64,000 nt of DNA from assembly GCA_043740085.1 (NCBI GenBank), contig JAYUCY010000094.1, positions 1 through 64,000 of the forward strand. The letters run 5' to 3'. A model generated the notes under the pieces. It did not search any database, was not told the origin of the DNA, and worked only from the letters and a program-made list of their open reading frames with translations. A program made the position numbers and the translations under genes. This document shows positions 17,686-25,849 of the stretch, piece by piece. Numbering within the stretch: position 1 is the stretch's first letter; the number at the start of each line of letters is the position of its first letter. This DNA is from UBA668 sp043740085 (lineage in GTDB: Bacteria; Actinomycetota; Acidimicrobiia; Acidimicrobiales; Ilumatobacteraceae).

Positions 17686-18045
17686 TCAGGCGTCGACAAG
17701 GGTGAGCAACTCGACCGGCTGCGGCTCGCACGGTCGGGCAAGCTCGGCGGCCACGAAGTGCTCGGTGGCGGCCGGGGTGGCGAGGGTGGCAGCGCTCCAC
17801 CAGACCAGCGGGCTACGGCTGTCCAGCAGCGGGTGCCACAGGACACCGAAGTCGCTGAGGCCGCCGGTGACCAGACGGTCGATTGCCCACACGAAAAACA
17901 CGGCGCAGGTGTCGTGGTAGACGGCGACCTGGTCGGCATCGGTGTGGAAGGCGGGACGGGTGGTGCGCAGCTGCTCGAGAGCGACCGCCGCACCACTCAC
18001 CCGAACGGTGCGAAGAATGGAGGAGAGGAACTCGGTGTGCGTCAT
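17686..18045 (-). CDS. small hypothetical protein
   Basis: 119 aa from an ATG (MTHTEFLSSILRTV). The sequence is compact and likely globular, with hydrophobic stretches VYHDTCAVFFVWAIDRLV and SPLVWWSAATLATPA. I recognise no domain. It is divergent from the Lrp-type regulator, with 61 nt between starts containing a perfect 7-bp inverted repeat, so it may be a target of that regulator. Confidence 0.6.
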   Translation of the reverse strand: MTHTEFLSSILRTVRVSGAAVALEQLRTTRPAFHTDADQVAVYHDTCAVFFVWAIDRLVTGGLSDFGVLWHPLLDSRSPLVWWSAATLATPAATEHFVAAELARPCEPQPVELLTLVDA

Positions 18046-18062
18046 GACATCAGTATCGGGCG

Positions 18063-18077
18063 TTTCGCACTGCGAAA
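18063..18077. promoter_or_regulatory. inverted-repeat operator in a divergent promoter
   Basis: TTTCGCA-C-TGCGAAA is a perfect 7+1+7 palindrome between the small hypothetical gene and the Lrp/AsnC regulator. It is a plausible autoregulatory site. The role is inferred from position only. Confidence 0.5.
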
Positions 18078-18106
18078 GTTCCCGATGTTGTGGCATAGTT
18101 GGTCGT

Positions 18107-18541
18107 ATGGCTGCGATTTCCTCACCATTTGATCGTATCGACAGTGAAATTCTCACCATCCTGCGCGATGACGCGCGGATCCCGTATCAAGCGCTGGGCG
18201 ATCGCGTGCATCTGTCCGCCAATGCTGCCGCCGACCGCGTGCGCCGCCTAGTGCGCACCGGCGTGATCCGCCGTTTCACCATCGATGTCGACCACAGCCG
18301 GCTTGGTCGCGACCTGGAGGCCGTGATCGATGTGCGCGCCGGCGATGTCGAGCGCTTCCGCCGCGGCGCGCTCACCTGCCCAGAGGTGACCTGGCTGGCC
18401 CACGTCACCGGGCGCACCGACTTCCAGGTACACGTCAATGTGGCCGGTACCACCGGGCTCAACGAGTTGTTGCAGCAATTCACCACCGAGTTCGGGGCGG
18501 CCGAAACGCTGACCACCGTCGTGCTGGAACGCGCCCGCTGA
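18107..18541 (+). CDS. Lrp/AsnC-family transcriptional regulator
   Basis: 144 aa. The N-terminal HTH is clear (FDRIDSEILTILRDDARIPYQALGDRVHLSANAAADRVRRLVRTGVIRRF), followed by the RAM/AsnC ligand-binding domain (CPEVTWLAHVTGRTDFQVHV, TTVVLERAR). Such regulators form octamers and respond to amino acids or related metabolites. The palindrome just upstream may be its operator and may also control the divergent small gene. Confidence 0.9.
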   Translation: MAAISSPFDRIDSEILTILRDDARIPYQALGDRVHLSANAAADRVRRLVRTGVIRRFTIDVDHSRLGRDLEAVIDVRAGDVERFRRGALTCPEVTWLAHVTGRTDFQVHVNVAGTTGLNELLQQFTTEFGAAETLTTVVLERAR

Positions 18542-18625
18542 CGCGTCACTGACCTGGGCCACTTCACGACCCTCGGCCGCCCATCTGAGGCGGCCGCGTG
18601 TTGCCGCTTTAGCAGTCAAGGGTTT

Positions 18626-18658
18626 AGAGTGCTAGCACTCTCGTGTCCCGAGTGTCAG
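18626..18658 (+). promoter_or_regulatory. CIRCE-like operator upstream of groEL
   Basis: CTAGCACTC (18632-18640), a 9-nt spacer, then GAGTGTCAG matches the CIRCE layout TTAGCACTC-N9-GAGTGCTAA, with a perfect left half but a decayed right half. The left half is also the right arm of a perfect 16-bp palindrome, AGAGTGCTAGCACTCT (18626-18641). HrcA is the known CIRCE repressor. Confidence 0.7.
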
Positions 18659-18702
18659 CCCGGGGCCCGACCATCATCACCATCAATTCCTGGAGGAATT
18701 CA

Positions 18703-20322
18703 ATGGCAAAGCAGATCGCTTTCGACGAAGCAGCACGCCGCTCGCTCGAGGCGGGCATGAACAAGCTCGCCGACGCAGTGCGCGTCACGCTCGGGCCGAA
18801 GGGCCGCAACGTAGTTCTCGACAAGAAGTGGGGCTCGCCCACGATCACCAATGACGGTGTGTCCATCGCCAAGGAGATCGAGCTCGAGGATCCTTACGAG
18901 CGCATCGGCGCTGAGCTGGTCAAGGAAGTCGCCAAGAAGACCGACGATGTCGCCGGTGACGGCACCACCACCGCCACGGTCCTCGCCTGGTCGCTGGTGC
19001 ACGAAGGCCTGCGCAACGTCGCCGCCGGTGCCAACCCGATGACCCTCAAGAAGGGCATCGAGGCAGGCGTCGAGGCAGCCGTTGCTTCCATCCGCGAGCT
19101 GGCCAAGGAAGTCGATTCGAAGGAGCAGATCGCACAGGTCGCCTCCATCTCCGCTGCCGACACCGAGATCGGTGCCACCATCTCGGAGGCCATCGACAAG
19201 GTCGGCAAGGACGGCGTCATCACCGTCGAGGAAAGCCAGACCTTCGGCATCGAGCTCGACTTCGTTGAGGGCATGCGCTTCGACAAGGGCTACATCAGCC
19301 CCTACTTCGCCACCGACATGGAGCGCATGGAAGCGTCGCTCGAAGATCCGTACGTGCTGCTCGTCAGCTCGAAGATCAGCTCGGTTCGCGACCTGCTGCC
19401 CGTGCTCGAGAAGATCATGCAGAGCGGTCGCCCGCTGATGATCGTCGCCGAAGACGTCGAGGGTGAGGCTTTGGCCACGCTCGTCGTCAACAAGATCCGT
19501 GGCACGTTCAAGTCGGCCGCCGTCAAGGCTCCTGGCTTCGGCGAGCGTCGCAAGGCCATGCTGCAAGACCTCGCCATCCTCACCGGCGGCCAGGTCATCA
19601 GCGAGGAAGTCGGCCTCAAGCTGGAGAACACCACGCTCGATCTGCTGGGCAGCGCCAAGCGCATCATCATCACCAAGGATGAGACCACGGTCATCGAAGG
19701 CGCCGGCGCCGAAGACGACATCAAGGGCCGTATCAACCAGATCAAGGCTGAGATCGAGAACACCGATAGCGACTACGACCGCGAGAAGCTGCAAGAGCGC
19801 CTCGCCAAGCTCAGCGGCGGCGTTGCCGTGCTGAAGGTCGGCGCCGCCACCGAGGTCGAGCTCAAGGAAAAGAAGCACCGCATCGAAGATGCCGTGTCCA
19901 CCACCAAGGCTGCCATCGAAGAGGGTGTCGTGCCCGGCGGCGGCGTGGCGTTGCTGCGTGCCCAGGGTGCTGTCCTGGCCGTTGCCGACTCGCTGACCGG
20001 CGACGAAGCCACTGGCGCCCGCTTGGTTGCCAAGTGCCTCGAAGCCCCGCTGAAGCAGATCGCGGAGAACGCTGGCATGGAAGGCGGCGTCGCCGTTGCC
20101 ATGGTGAAGAGCCTGAAGGGCAACGAGGGCCTCAACGCCGCCACCGGCGAGTACGAAGACCTCGTCAAGCTCGGCGTCATCGACGCTGCCAAGGTCACCC
20201 GCTCGGCGCTGCAGAACGCAGCCTCGATCGCCGCCTTGTTCCTGACCACCGAAGCCGTTGTCGCCGACAAGCCGGAAGCCGGCGCCGGTGGTGGCATGGG
20301 CGGCGGCATGGAAGACTTCTGA
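18703..20322 (+). CDS. groEL: chaperonin GroEL (Hsp60)
   Basis: 539 aa of full family length. It starts MAKQIAFDEAARRSLEAG and has the ATP-binding motifs VTLGPKGRNVVLD and AGDGTTTATVLA, the apical-domain FDKGYISPYF, and EGVVPGGGVALLR. The C-terminus is the flexible GGMGGGMEDF tail. The ATG is preceded by a strong ribosome site (TGGAGGAA). groES is not adjacent, as in the second groEL of many actinobacteria. Control is probably by HrcA through the CIRCE-like site 45 nt upstream, and a strong terminator hairpin follows. Confidence 0.97.
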   Translation: MAKQIAFDEAARRSLEAGMNKLADAVRVTLGPKGRNVVLDKKWGSPTITNDGVSIAKEIELEDPYERIGAELVKEVAKKTDDVAGDGTTTATVLAWSLVHEGLRNVAAGANPMTLKKGIEAGVEAAVASIRELAKEVDSKEQIAQVASISAADTEIGATISEAIDKVGKDGVITVEESQTFGIELDFVEGMRFDKGYISPYFATDMERMEASLEDPYVLLVSSKISSVRDLLPVLEKIMQSGRPLMIVAEDVEGEALATLVVNKIRGTFKSAAVKAPGFGERRKAMLQDLAILTGGQVISEEVGLKLENTTLDLLGSAKRIIITKDETTVIEGAGAEDDIKGRINQIKAEIENTDSDYDREKLQERLAKLSGGVAVLKVGAATEVELKEKKHRIEDAVSTTKAAIEEGVVPGGGVALLRAQGAVLAVADSLTGDEATGARLVAKCLEAPLKQIAENAGMEGGVAVAMVKSLKGNEGLNAATGEYEDLVKLGVIDAAKVTRSALQNAASIAALFLTTEAVVADKPEAGAGGGMGGGMEDF

Positions 20323-20385
20323 CCCAGTCAGCAGTCGTCCAAGTGAGTCAGTCTCGCAAGCAGTAGTTGTTCAAGTCAGTCAGTT

Positions 20386-20427
20386 GGAGGAAGGCCCGGT
20401 GCGCAAGCCCGGGCCTTCCTCCGTTTT
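20386..20427 (+). terminator. groEL intrinsic terminator
   Basis: GGAGGAAGGCCCGG pairs with the CCGGGCCTTCCTCC arm ending at 20422, around a short loop. A GTTTTC tract follows. It sits 64 nt after the groEL stop. Confidence 0.75.
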
Positions 20428-20460
20428 CGGCCCGTGTCCAAGTTGTGCCGTGTCGTGTCC

Positions 20461-20549
20461 AAGTTGTGGCACCTTCCCCGCCCATGGGCGAGTAAACCGG
20501 CCCTTTCCGTCACGTTTACCCACCCATGGGCGGCGGAAGGTGCCACTTT
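20461..20549. repeat. ~36-bp imperfect inverted repeat with internal CCCATGGG palindromes
   Basis: The left arm (20461-20497: AAGTTGTGGCACCTTCC..CCCATGGGCGAGTAAAC) is the near-complement of the right arm (20514-20549) across a 16-nt loop. Each arm has its own CCCATGGG core. It could form a long hairpin or be a small non-autonomous repeat element. Confidence 0.7.
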
Positions 20550-20919
20550 GACGAACAGTCGGCGAGGGGCCCGCTGCAGTGCCTTGCCGAGCACCGCCAG
20601 GCTGACGGGTTTGGGCAGGCGTATTCGGCTAGTTCGCCCGAGCGCGATTGCGCAAGCACCTCGTTGGTATGGCCGCGATCACCTGGCTCGATCATCGCCT
20701 CGAAGTGCAGGCCGACCAGGTCGTCGGGGTCAGCTCAAAGACCGCTAGGTACTCGCGGCTGCCTGCTCGGTGTACTAGGCCGTGACCGTCAACCACGCGA
20801 CTGGCGCCTGTAGCAGCGCTTCAGCGACAGCCGAGCGTCGATCCTGCGTTCGACCTAGCCATTGTGACCGACGGACCGGGCCGAATGTGCGACCGATGGC
20901 CCAGCCAACGCAGTGAGTG

Positions 20920-21195
20920 TCAGCCGCCGGCGACGGCGGGGATGATGCTGATAGTGCTGCCCGCAGGCGTGGGCGTGTTCAGCCCGTCGAGGTAGCGAAC
21001 ATCGTCGTCGGCCACGAACAGGTTGACGAACTTGCGCATCGCGCCGGACTCATCCAACAACCGGTCACTAAAACCGGGATGTGCGACTTCGAGGTTGGCG
21101 ATCACTTCGGTGAGGGTGGCGCCCTCCACCTGCACTGTGGACGCGCCGCCCGAGAGAGGACGCAGGGTGGTGGGGATTCGAACTGTGACAGCCAT
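20920..21195 (-). CDS. cysO: CysO/MoaD/ThiS-family sulfur-carrier protein
   Basis: 91 aa. It has a ubiquitin-like fold with the obligatory C-terminal Gly-Gly (IIPAVAGG). The start VTVRIPTTLRP, the central FVNLFVADDDVRYLDGLNTP and the end IIPAVAGG closely resemble mycobacterial CysO. CysO carries a C-terminal thiocarboxylate that serves as sulfide donor for cysteine synthesis by CysM. Neither cysM nor mec is adjacent, so a MoaD role is not excluded. It is divergent from glycerate kinase with 74 nt between starts. Confidence 0.8.
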   Translation of the reverse strand: MAVTVRIPTTLRPLSGGASTVQVEGATLTEVIANLEVAHPGFSDRLLDESGAMRKFVNLFVADDDVRYLDGLNTPTPAGSTISIIPAVAGG

Positions 21196-21269
21196 GCGCC
21201 AAACTCTACCAACCTGGTCGGGATTTCAACTCGCCACGGCGGCGACCTTGCTCGCCTAGCCTTTCCGCA

Positions 21270-22262
21270 ATGCGAGTGCTGGCCGCGGTCGACAAATTCA
21301 AGGGTACGGCCACCGCTGCACAGGTCGCTGCGGCCATCGGCCATGCGTGCTGGGAACTCGGCCACGAGTGCGTCGAGCAGCCAGTTGCCGACGGCGGCGA
21401 AGGCACGTTGGAAGCACTGGGCGGCGCCAACCGCACCAGCGTCGTGACCGGCCCACTTGGCGACGCGGTGAAGGCTGAGTGGCGCCTGCACCGCGGCACG
21501 GCGGTCATCGAGATGGCTCGCGCCTCAGGCCTCACGCTGGTGGGCGGGGCCGCCGGCAACGACGCAATGGCCGCCACTACCACCGGCACCGGCGAGCTGA
21601 TTGATCAGGCGCTGGACTTGGGGGCGAAGAAGATTGTCGTGTGCCTCGGCGGCTCGGCGACTACCGACGGCGGCCTCGGCTGTGTGCGCGCCATCACCGC
21701 GCCGCATCGCTTGCGCAGTGTGCAACTCTTAGTGGCGTGCGATGTCCAAACCCTCTTTGCCGATGCGGCCCCCGTATTCGGGCCACAGAAGGGTGCCTCG
21801 CCAGCGCAGGTCGACATGCTGCGCGGCCGGCTCGAGCGCCTGGCCCAGCTCTACGAAGAGCAGTACGGGGTGGATGTGCGCAACCTGCCCGGCACCGGTG
21901 CGGCGGGCGGCCTGGCTGGCGGCTTGGTCGCACTTGGTGGACGACTGCTGCCCGGCTTCGATCTGGTGGCCGACGAGGTGGACCTGCACGACCACATCGC
22001 TGCGGTTGACGTGGTGATCACCGGCGAGGGCTACCTTGACGAGCAGAGCTTCGATGGCAAGGTGATCGGCGGTGTGCAGGCGTTGTGCGCGGACGCTGGC
22101 CGACCCGTTGCCGCCATCGTTGGCGACAGCGCGCCAGAGGTCAGCGACCGCATCAAACACCGATCACTTGCTCAGGAATTCGGCCTCGAACGAGCGATGA
22201 ACGAGCCACTTTGGTGCATCGAGAGGGCTGCTTTCAGCCTGCTTTGTGAACTCTTCGCCTGA
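21270..22262 (+). CDS. glycerate kinase (GlxK/GarK family)
   Basis: 330 aa. Signatures of glycerate 2-kinase are present: VLAAVDKFKGTATAAQVAAAI at the N-terminus, PVADGGEGTLEAL, CLGGSATTDGGLG and GTGAAGGLAGGL, plus VVITGEGYLDEQSFDGKV near the C-terminus. It phosphorylates D-glycerate to a phosphoglycerate, linking glyoxylate or aldarate breakdown to glycolysis. It is slightly shorter than the usual ~370-380 aa, with a shortened middle segment around residues 140-155. The amidohydrolase follows on the same strand. Confidence 0.9.
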   Translation: MRVLAAVDKFKGTATAAQVAAAIGHACWELGHECVEQPVADGGEGTLEALGGANRTSVVTGPLGDAVKAEWRLHRGTAVIEMARASGLTLVGGAAGNDAMAATTTGTGELIDQALDLGAKKIVVCLGGSATTDGGLGCVRAITAPHRLRSVQLLVACDVQTLFADAAPVFGPQKGASPAQVDMLRGRLERLAQLYEEQYGVDVRNLPGTGAAGGLAGGLVALGGRLLPGFDLVADEVDLHDHIAAVDVVITGEGYLDEQSFDGKVIGGVQALCADAGRPVAAIVGDSAPEVSDRIKHRSLAQEFGLERAMNEPLWCIERAAFSLLCELFA

Positions 22263-22301
22263 CAGCTGTTCACGGTGCCTCTGCTCCACTAGTTTCGCTG
22301 C

Positions 22302-23663
22302 ATGTCCGATGAGCCAGCGCGCCAACCTGCCGATCTTGCGATTGTCAATTGCATCGCGTTGCTGGGGGTGACGGGCGACCGCACGACGTTTGCCCCTGGT
22401 ACCACGTTGGAGATCACGGGTGGCCGCCTCACGAGCATCGATCAGAACCCGGCGCAGCCGCCGGTCGCTCGTGAGGTCATCGACGCACGCGGCATGGTCG
22501 CCATGCCGGGGCTCATCAACACCCATTGCCATGCAGCGATGACATTCCTTCGCGGTGCCGCCGAGGACGTCAGCGTGGCGCATTGGTTCAACGATTACAT
22601 CTGGCCAATGGAGGTCAACGTCGGCGAGCGCGAGGTCTACCTGGGCACGCTGGTGGCGGCGGCGGAGATGATTGAATGCGGCGTCACCACGTTCGCCGAT
22701 CACTATTTCTTCATGGACCAGGCAGCGCAGGCAGTGATGGACACCGGCATACGCGCCAACCTTGGCTCCGCCTTCTTCAGTTCGCAGGGGCCGGAAGGTT
22801 TGGCGCAATCTGTTGCGTTCGCCGAACGTTGGCACGGCAAGGCCGACGGTCGTATCACCACCTCTCTTGCCCCGCACGCGCCGTACACGGTCAGCGACGA
22901 GGATCTGCGTGGCGCCGCCGACGCAGCCCGCCGCATCGGTGTACGTGTGCACCTGCACGCCTCCGAGGACATTGCACAGGCCAACGCCAGCATTGCGTCG
23001 CGTGGTATCTCGCCCATCCAGGTCTTGCAGGACACGGGCGTGCTCGACGCAGGCGTGATCATCGCTCACGGCAACGGCATCATCCCCAGCGACATCCCGC
23101 TGCTGGCTGCCGTGCGCGACCGGGCCGGCGTTACGCACGGCCCGAAGGGCTACCTCAAGTTTGCACTCGGCCCGTTGACACCTATCCCTGCGCTGCGCGC
23201 CGCCGGGGTGCCGGTGGGCTACTGCACCGACGGCGTGGCCTCCAACAACACGATGAACATCTTGGAGACCATGCGCATCACGGCCATCACGCAGAAGCAG
23301 ATCGCCGATGACGCCACCTGGTTCAAGAGTTCGATGGCGCTGGAGATGGCTGGGTCCGAATCGGCAGCGGTGCTGGGTATGCGTGGCCAGATCGGTGAGC
23401 TGACGGTGGGGTCGCGCGCGGACGTGATCCTGGTGGATGTCAGTGGCTTCCACTGCCAGCCAATGCACGACCTGGCCGCGGCGCTGGTCTATTCGGTGCA
23501 ACCCTCAGATGTGCAGACCACCATTGTCGATGGCCGCGTGCTGATGCGCGACCGCAGGCTGCTCACCATCAACCGTGAGGCGCTGCTAGCCGAGTTCCGC
23601 CTACGAGCGCGGGAGATCACGGACCGTACGCACGGCCGATCCATCCAGGACTACAACACCTAA
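22302..23663 (+). CDS. amidohydrolase of the SAH/MTA deaminase (TrzA/AtzA) family
   Basis: 453 aa. A TIM-barrel metal hydrolase with the HxH metal site in NTHCHAAM (residues ~75-77), HAPYTV, LHASED, and the metal Asp in CTDGVASNN. The small beta-sandwich domain is completed at the C-terminus (GSRADVILVDVSGFH). The family deaminates S-adenosylhomocysteine, 5'-methylthioadenosine or guanine-like bases, and some members dechlorinate triazines. The exact substrate cannot be read. It probably follows glycerate kinase in one transcript (39-nt gap). Confidence 0.85.
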   Translation: MSDEPARQPADLAIVNCIALLGVTGDRTTFAPGTTLEITGGRLTSIDQNPAQPPVAREVIDARGMVAMPGLINTHCHAAMTFLRGAAEDVSVAHWFNDYIWPMEVNVGEREVYLGTLVAAAEMIECGVTTFADHYFFMDQAAQAVMDTGIRANLGSAFFSSQGPEGLAQSVAFAERWHGKADGRITTSLAPHAPYTVSDEDLRGAADAARRIGVRVHLHASEDIAQANASIASRGISPIQVLQDTGVLDAGVIIAHGNGIIPSDIPLLAAVRDRAGVTHGPKGYLKFALGPLTPIPALRAAGVPVGYCTDGVASNNTMNILETMRITAITQKQIADDATWFKSSMALEMAGSESAAVLGMRGQIGELTVGSRADVILVDVSGFHCQPMHDLAAALVYSVQPSDVQTTIVDGRVLMRDRRLLTINREALLAEFRLRAREITDRTHGRSIQDYNT

Positions 23664-23670
23664 ACGCCCC

Positions 23671-23775
23671 CTGTGCGAGTGCCACGCCGCCTGTGCGAGT
23701 GCCAGGTGACCATGCGAGTGCCAACTCGCATTCCGGGATGCGAGTACCCACTCGGGTGTCGGCCTCGCACTCGCA
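23671..23775. repeat. short GCGAGTG direct and inverted repeats between convergent genes
   Basis: CTGTGCGAGTGCCA occurs at 23671 and 23691, and CATGCGAGTGCCA at 23711. ACTCGCAT (23724-23731) pairs with ATGCGAGT (23738-23745) across 6 nt. CTCGCACTCGCACC follows near 23763. It lies between converging stops, so a bidirectional hairpin terminator or a decayed intergenic repeat is likely. Confidence 0.6.
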
Positions 23776-23799
23776 CCGGAGGCGTGAGCCCTGGGTGAG

Positions 23800-24423
23800 C
23801 TAGACGGTGGTCGTTGTGGGGGCAGTGGTGACACCGGTGACGGGGGCGCCACCGATCTCAGCCAGCGTCTTGCCAGCGGCGTCATTGCCGAGCATCAGCA
23901 CCACGCCGCTGCCTTCGGCGAAGTTACCACTGGCGACCGGGACAGGAGTGGGTGCGGCGGCAACCTCGATGTTGCCGAACAATGCCGCCAGCGAAGTCGC
24001 CACGGGCAGTGCGGCCGGGTCGTCAGGGTTGTAGAGCACCTTGCTCAGTTCCAACTTCTCGGAGGCGCTGACCGGCTCCGCCATGTCGTAGCCCTTGCCG
24101 CCGACGGCGGTGGACATCCGGGCGGCGGCACCATCAATGCTGCTGGCATTGGCCACTTGCACCTTGGTACCAGTGGTCACCGCCACCGTGGTGGTGGGCA
24201 ATTCGGTGACGGGCGCGACCGTCGCGGAGGGATCGAGTGTGGTACCGGGTGCAGCCGTCGTGCTACTGGGCTTGACCGTGGTGCTCTCGCCGCCATCGTT
24301 GACCTTGCGCAAAATGAGGAAGCCGAGCACCAGCGCGACGAGCGTGACAACAATGGCCACGGTGCTCCCCATAGGGGCTGCGCCGTTCGTGCGACCGGTG
24401 CGGCCAGCGTTTTCGTTGCTCAT
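23800..24423 (-). CDS. membrane-anchored LytR C-terminal-domain protein
   Basis: 207 aa. A short polar N-terminus is followed by one TM helix (residues ~19-39, STVAIVVTLVALVLGFLIL) and a Thr/Ser/Pro linker. A LytR_C domain follows (~85-190: VQVANASSIDGAAARMSTAVGGKGYDM...SKVLYNPDDPAALPVATSLAALFG). This domain accompanies LytR-CpsA-Psr wall-polymer ligases or stands alone in actinobacteria. It is encoded 32 nt after the DUF3263 gene, an association also seen in other actinobacteria. Confidence 0.8.
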   Translation of the reverse strand: MSNENAGRTGRTNGAAPMGSTVAIVVTLVALVLGFLILRKVNDGGESTTVKPSSTTAAPGTTLDPSATVAPVTELPTTTVAVTTGTKVQVANASSIDGAAARMSTAVGGKGYDMAEPVSASEKLELSKVLYNPDDPAALPVATSLAALFGNIEVAAAPTPVPVASGNFAEGSGVVLMLGNDAAGKTLAEIGGAPVTGVTTAPTTTTV

Positions 24424-24455
24424 CGGGACTCCTCAGTTGTGAAGGGCAGTTGTGG

Positions 24456-24743
24456 TCAGGTGCGTCGGCTCTGTTCGCCTGTAGCTGCGCCATCAATCAT
24501 TGCCCGACGACGGCGCTCGCGGTGACGGCGCAGGCGGCGAACCACCAACTGGTCGACGAGCAACGCCGCCGGATGATCAATCACCCGGTTGAGTTCGAGA
24601 TTGTAGTCTTCCACGGAACAGGCAAACCGCGCACGGATCGCATCATGGCGATCTTCGTTCAACATGAACCACGTTGCCTCGAACTGCAAGATGCCCAGCT
24701 CGCGCTCATTGAGTGTCTCAGCGGTCGTGTCGTGCTCGCTCAT
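24456..24743 (-). CDS. DUF3263 protein
   Basis: 95 aa. ERELGILQFEATWFMLNEDRHDAIRARFACSVEDYNLELNRVIDHP is the core of the actinobacterial DUF3263 family. The C-terminus is very basic (VVRRLRRHRERRRRAM), suggesting nucleic-acid contact. It is a small helical, HTH-like protein of unknown role. The start is taken at MSEHDTTAE. It lies upstream of the LytR_C gene in a likely two-gene operon and is divergent from udk. Confidence 0.8.
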   Translation of the reverse strand: MSEHDTTAETLNERELGILQFEATWFMLNEDRHDAIRARFACSVEDYNLELNRVIDHPAALLVDQLVVRRLRRHRERRRRAMIDGAATGEQSRRT

Positions 24744-24827
24744 GGTGCCACCAGCTTGGCCCAGTTGTCTCCGTGAAACCGGGCATCGCACAGGTGTTCG
24801 TGCCCTGGTCAGCTAACGTGCGCGGCC

Positions 24828-25454
24828 ATGTCGACTCGCCCGTTCATGATCGGTGTTGCTGGTGGTACGTGCTCCGGCAAGACAACCGTCAGCGAGAAGC
24901 TGGCAGAGCTCGCCGGCGACGAGCGGTTGGCGCTGATCAAGCTGGATTCGTACTACGTCTCGCACGACGACCAACCGTTCGAGGTACGCGAGAAGGCAAA
25001 CTACGACCACCCGGACGCGTTCGATTGGCAGTTACTCAACGATCACCTGGCCGCGCTGTCGCATGGCTCGACGGTGCCGGTGCCCATCTACGACTACACC
25101 AATCATCGGCGTAGTGGTGCGGTGCGAATGGTGCCGCCGGCGAACATCGTGGTGGTCGAGGGCATCTTGGTGCTCTATGAGCCGACGCTGCGTGAGCGCT
25201 TCGATCTGAAGGTGTACATCGATACCGACGCCGACTTGCGCTTCATCCGCAGGCTGCAGCGCGACGTGGCCGAGCGCGGCCGCACGCCAGAAAGCATCAT
25301 CGCCCAGTACCTGGATTCGGTGCGCCCGGCACACGAGCAGTTCATCGAACCCAGCAAGCGCCACGCCGACGTGATCTTCCCCCAGGGTGGCATGAACGCC
25401 CCCGCCATCGACGTGCTACTCGCAAGAGTCCGCGAGCTAGCCGTCATCGAGTAG
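24828..25454 (+). CDS. udk: uridine kinase
   Basis: 208 aa. It has the P-loop GVAGGTCSGKTT (residues 9-20), KLDSYY, NYDHPDAFDWQLL, the base-contact stretch VPIYDYTNHRR, and VEGILVLYEPTLRE followed by FIRRLQRDVAERGR. It phosphorylates uridine and cytidine in pyrimidine salvage. It has full family length and matches the Udk family throughout. A pair of 54-bp direct repeats follows before the tRNA gene. Confidence 0.93.
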   Translation: MSTRPFMIGVAGGTCSGKTTVSEKLAELAGDERLALIKLDSYYVSHDDQPFEVREKANYDHPDAFDWQLLNDHLAALSHGSTVPVPIYDYTNHRRSGAVRMVPPANIVVVEGILVLYEPTLRERFDLKVYIDTDADLRFIRRLQRDVAERGRTPESIIAQYLDSVRPAHEQFIEPSKRHADVIFPQGGMNAPAIDVLLARVRELAVIE

Positions 25455-25460
25455 CAACTC

Positions 25461-25606
25461 GAAGTGACGCGGTGCTGCGTCTACGACCTGGGGTTGTGAG
25501 AAACAAGCGCGTCAGTTTCGTCTCGTGGGCGTGACACAAGGCTCGCGTCGGCGAAGTGACGCGAGGTTGCGTCTGCGACCTGGGATTGTGAGGAACAAGC
25601 GCGTCA
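25461..25606. repeat. pair of ~54-bp direct repeats upstream of tRNA-Thr
   Basis: Unit 1 (25461-25514) and unit 2 (25553-25606) both begin GAAGTGACGCG and end AACAAGCGCGTCA, with scattered differences. They share the inner block TTGCGTC or CTGCGTC followed by ACGACCTGGG-type sequence. The 38-nt spacer is unrelated. No spacer-repeat periodicity extends further, so this is not a CRISPR array. Confidence 0.75.
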
Positions 25607-25657
25607 TATGTTGGCTATGGGCGCGGCAGGGCGGCCGTTACACTCGGCGGACGAGTC

Positions 25658-25733
25658 GCCGGGTTAGCTCAGCTGGCAGAGCAACGCACTTGTAATGCGT
25701 AGGTCAAGGGTTCGATTCCCTTACCCGGCTCCA
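25658..25733 (+). tRNA. tRNA-Thr (anticodon TGT)
   Basis: GCCGGGT pairs with ACCCGGC as a 7-bp acceptor stem. The D-arm AGCTCAGCTGGCAGAGC, anticodon loop CTTGTAA (anticodon TGT), T-loop GGTTCGATTCC and encoded CCA are all present. The 3' half is a typical integrase target, and a decayed integrase lies about 120 bp downstream. Confidence 0.95.
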
Positions 25734-25849
25734 CATAACACCAGGTAGATGGCACGTTTGCTGAGACTGCGCTTCTCCACAAAGTGGGTCGGCCAAGATT
25801 CGGGTGGTTTGCCGGTCCTGAAGGGATTGATGCACGAACGCGGCAGGGT

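Larger units (their letters stand above)
20323..20919. other. long intergenic region between groEL and cysO-like gene
   Basis: 597 bp. It holds the groEL terminator, two copies of GTGTCCAAGTTGTG (around 20434 and 20455), and a large imperfect inverted repeat at 20461-20549. From ~20600 to 20919 I see no gene: the short open stretches match no family I know and lack ribosome sites. Confidence 0.6.

Noticed and set aside
18540..18702. groES upstream of groEL
   Set aside because: The 160-bp gap holds only the operator region, so this groEL is not in a groESL operon.
20598..20900. Short plus-strand open stretches after groEL
   Set aside because: They are short, lack start context and resemble no known protein, so I treat the region as non-coding.
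22164..23501. 445-codon open frame antisense to the amidohydrolase
   Set aside because: It is a shadow of a high-GC gene. The sense frame has complete family motifs, while the antisense frame has none and is His/Arg-rich.
23671..25606. Possible CRISPR arrays in the GCGAGTG repeats and the 54-bp repeats
   Set aside because: Units are irregular in number and spacing, there are only two to three copies, spacers are not uniform, and no cas genes are present.
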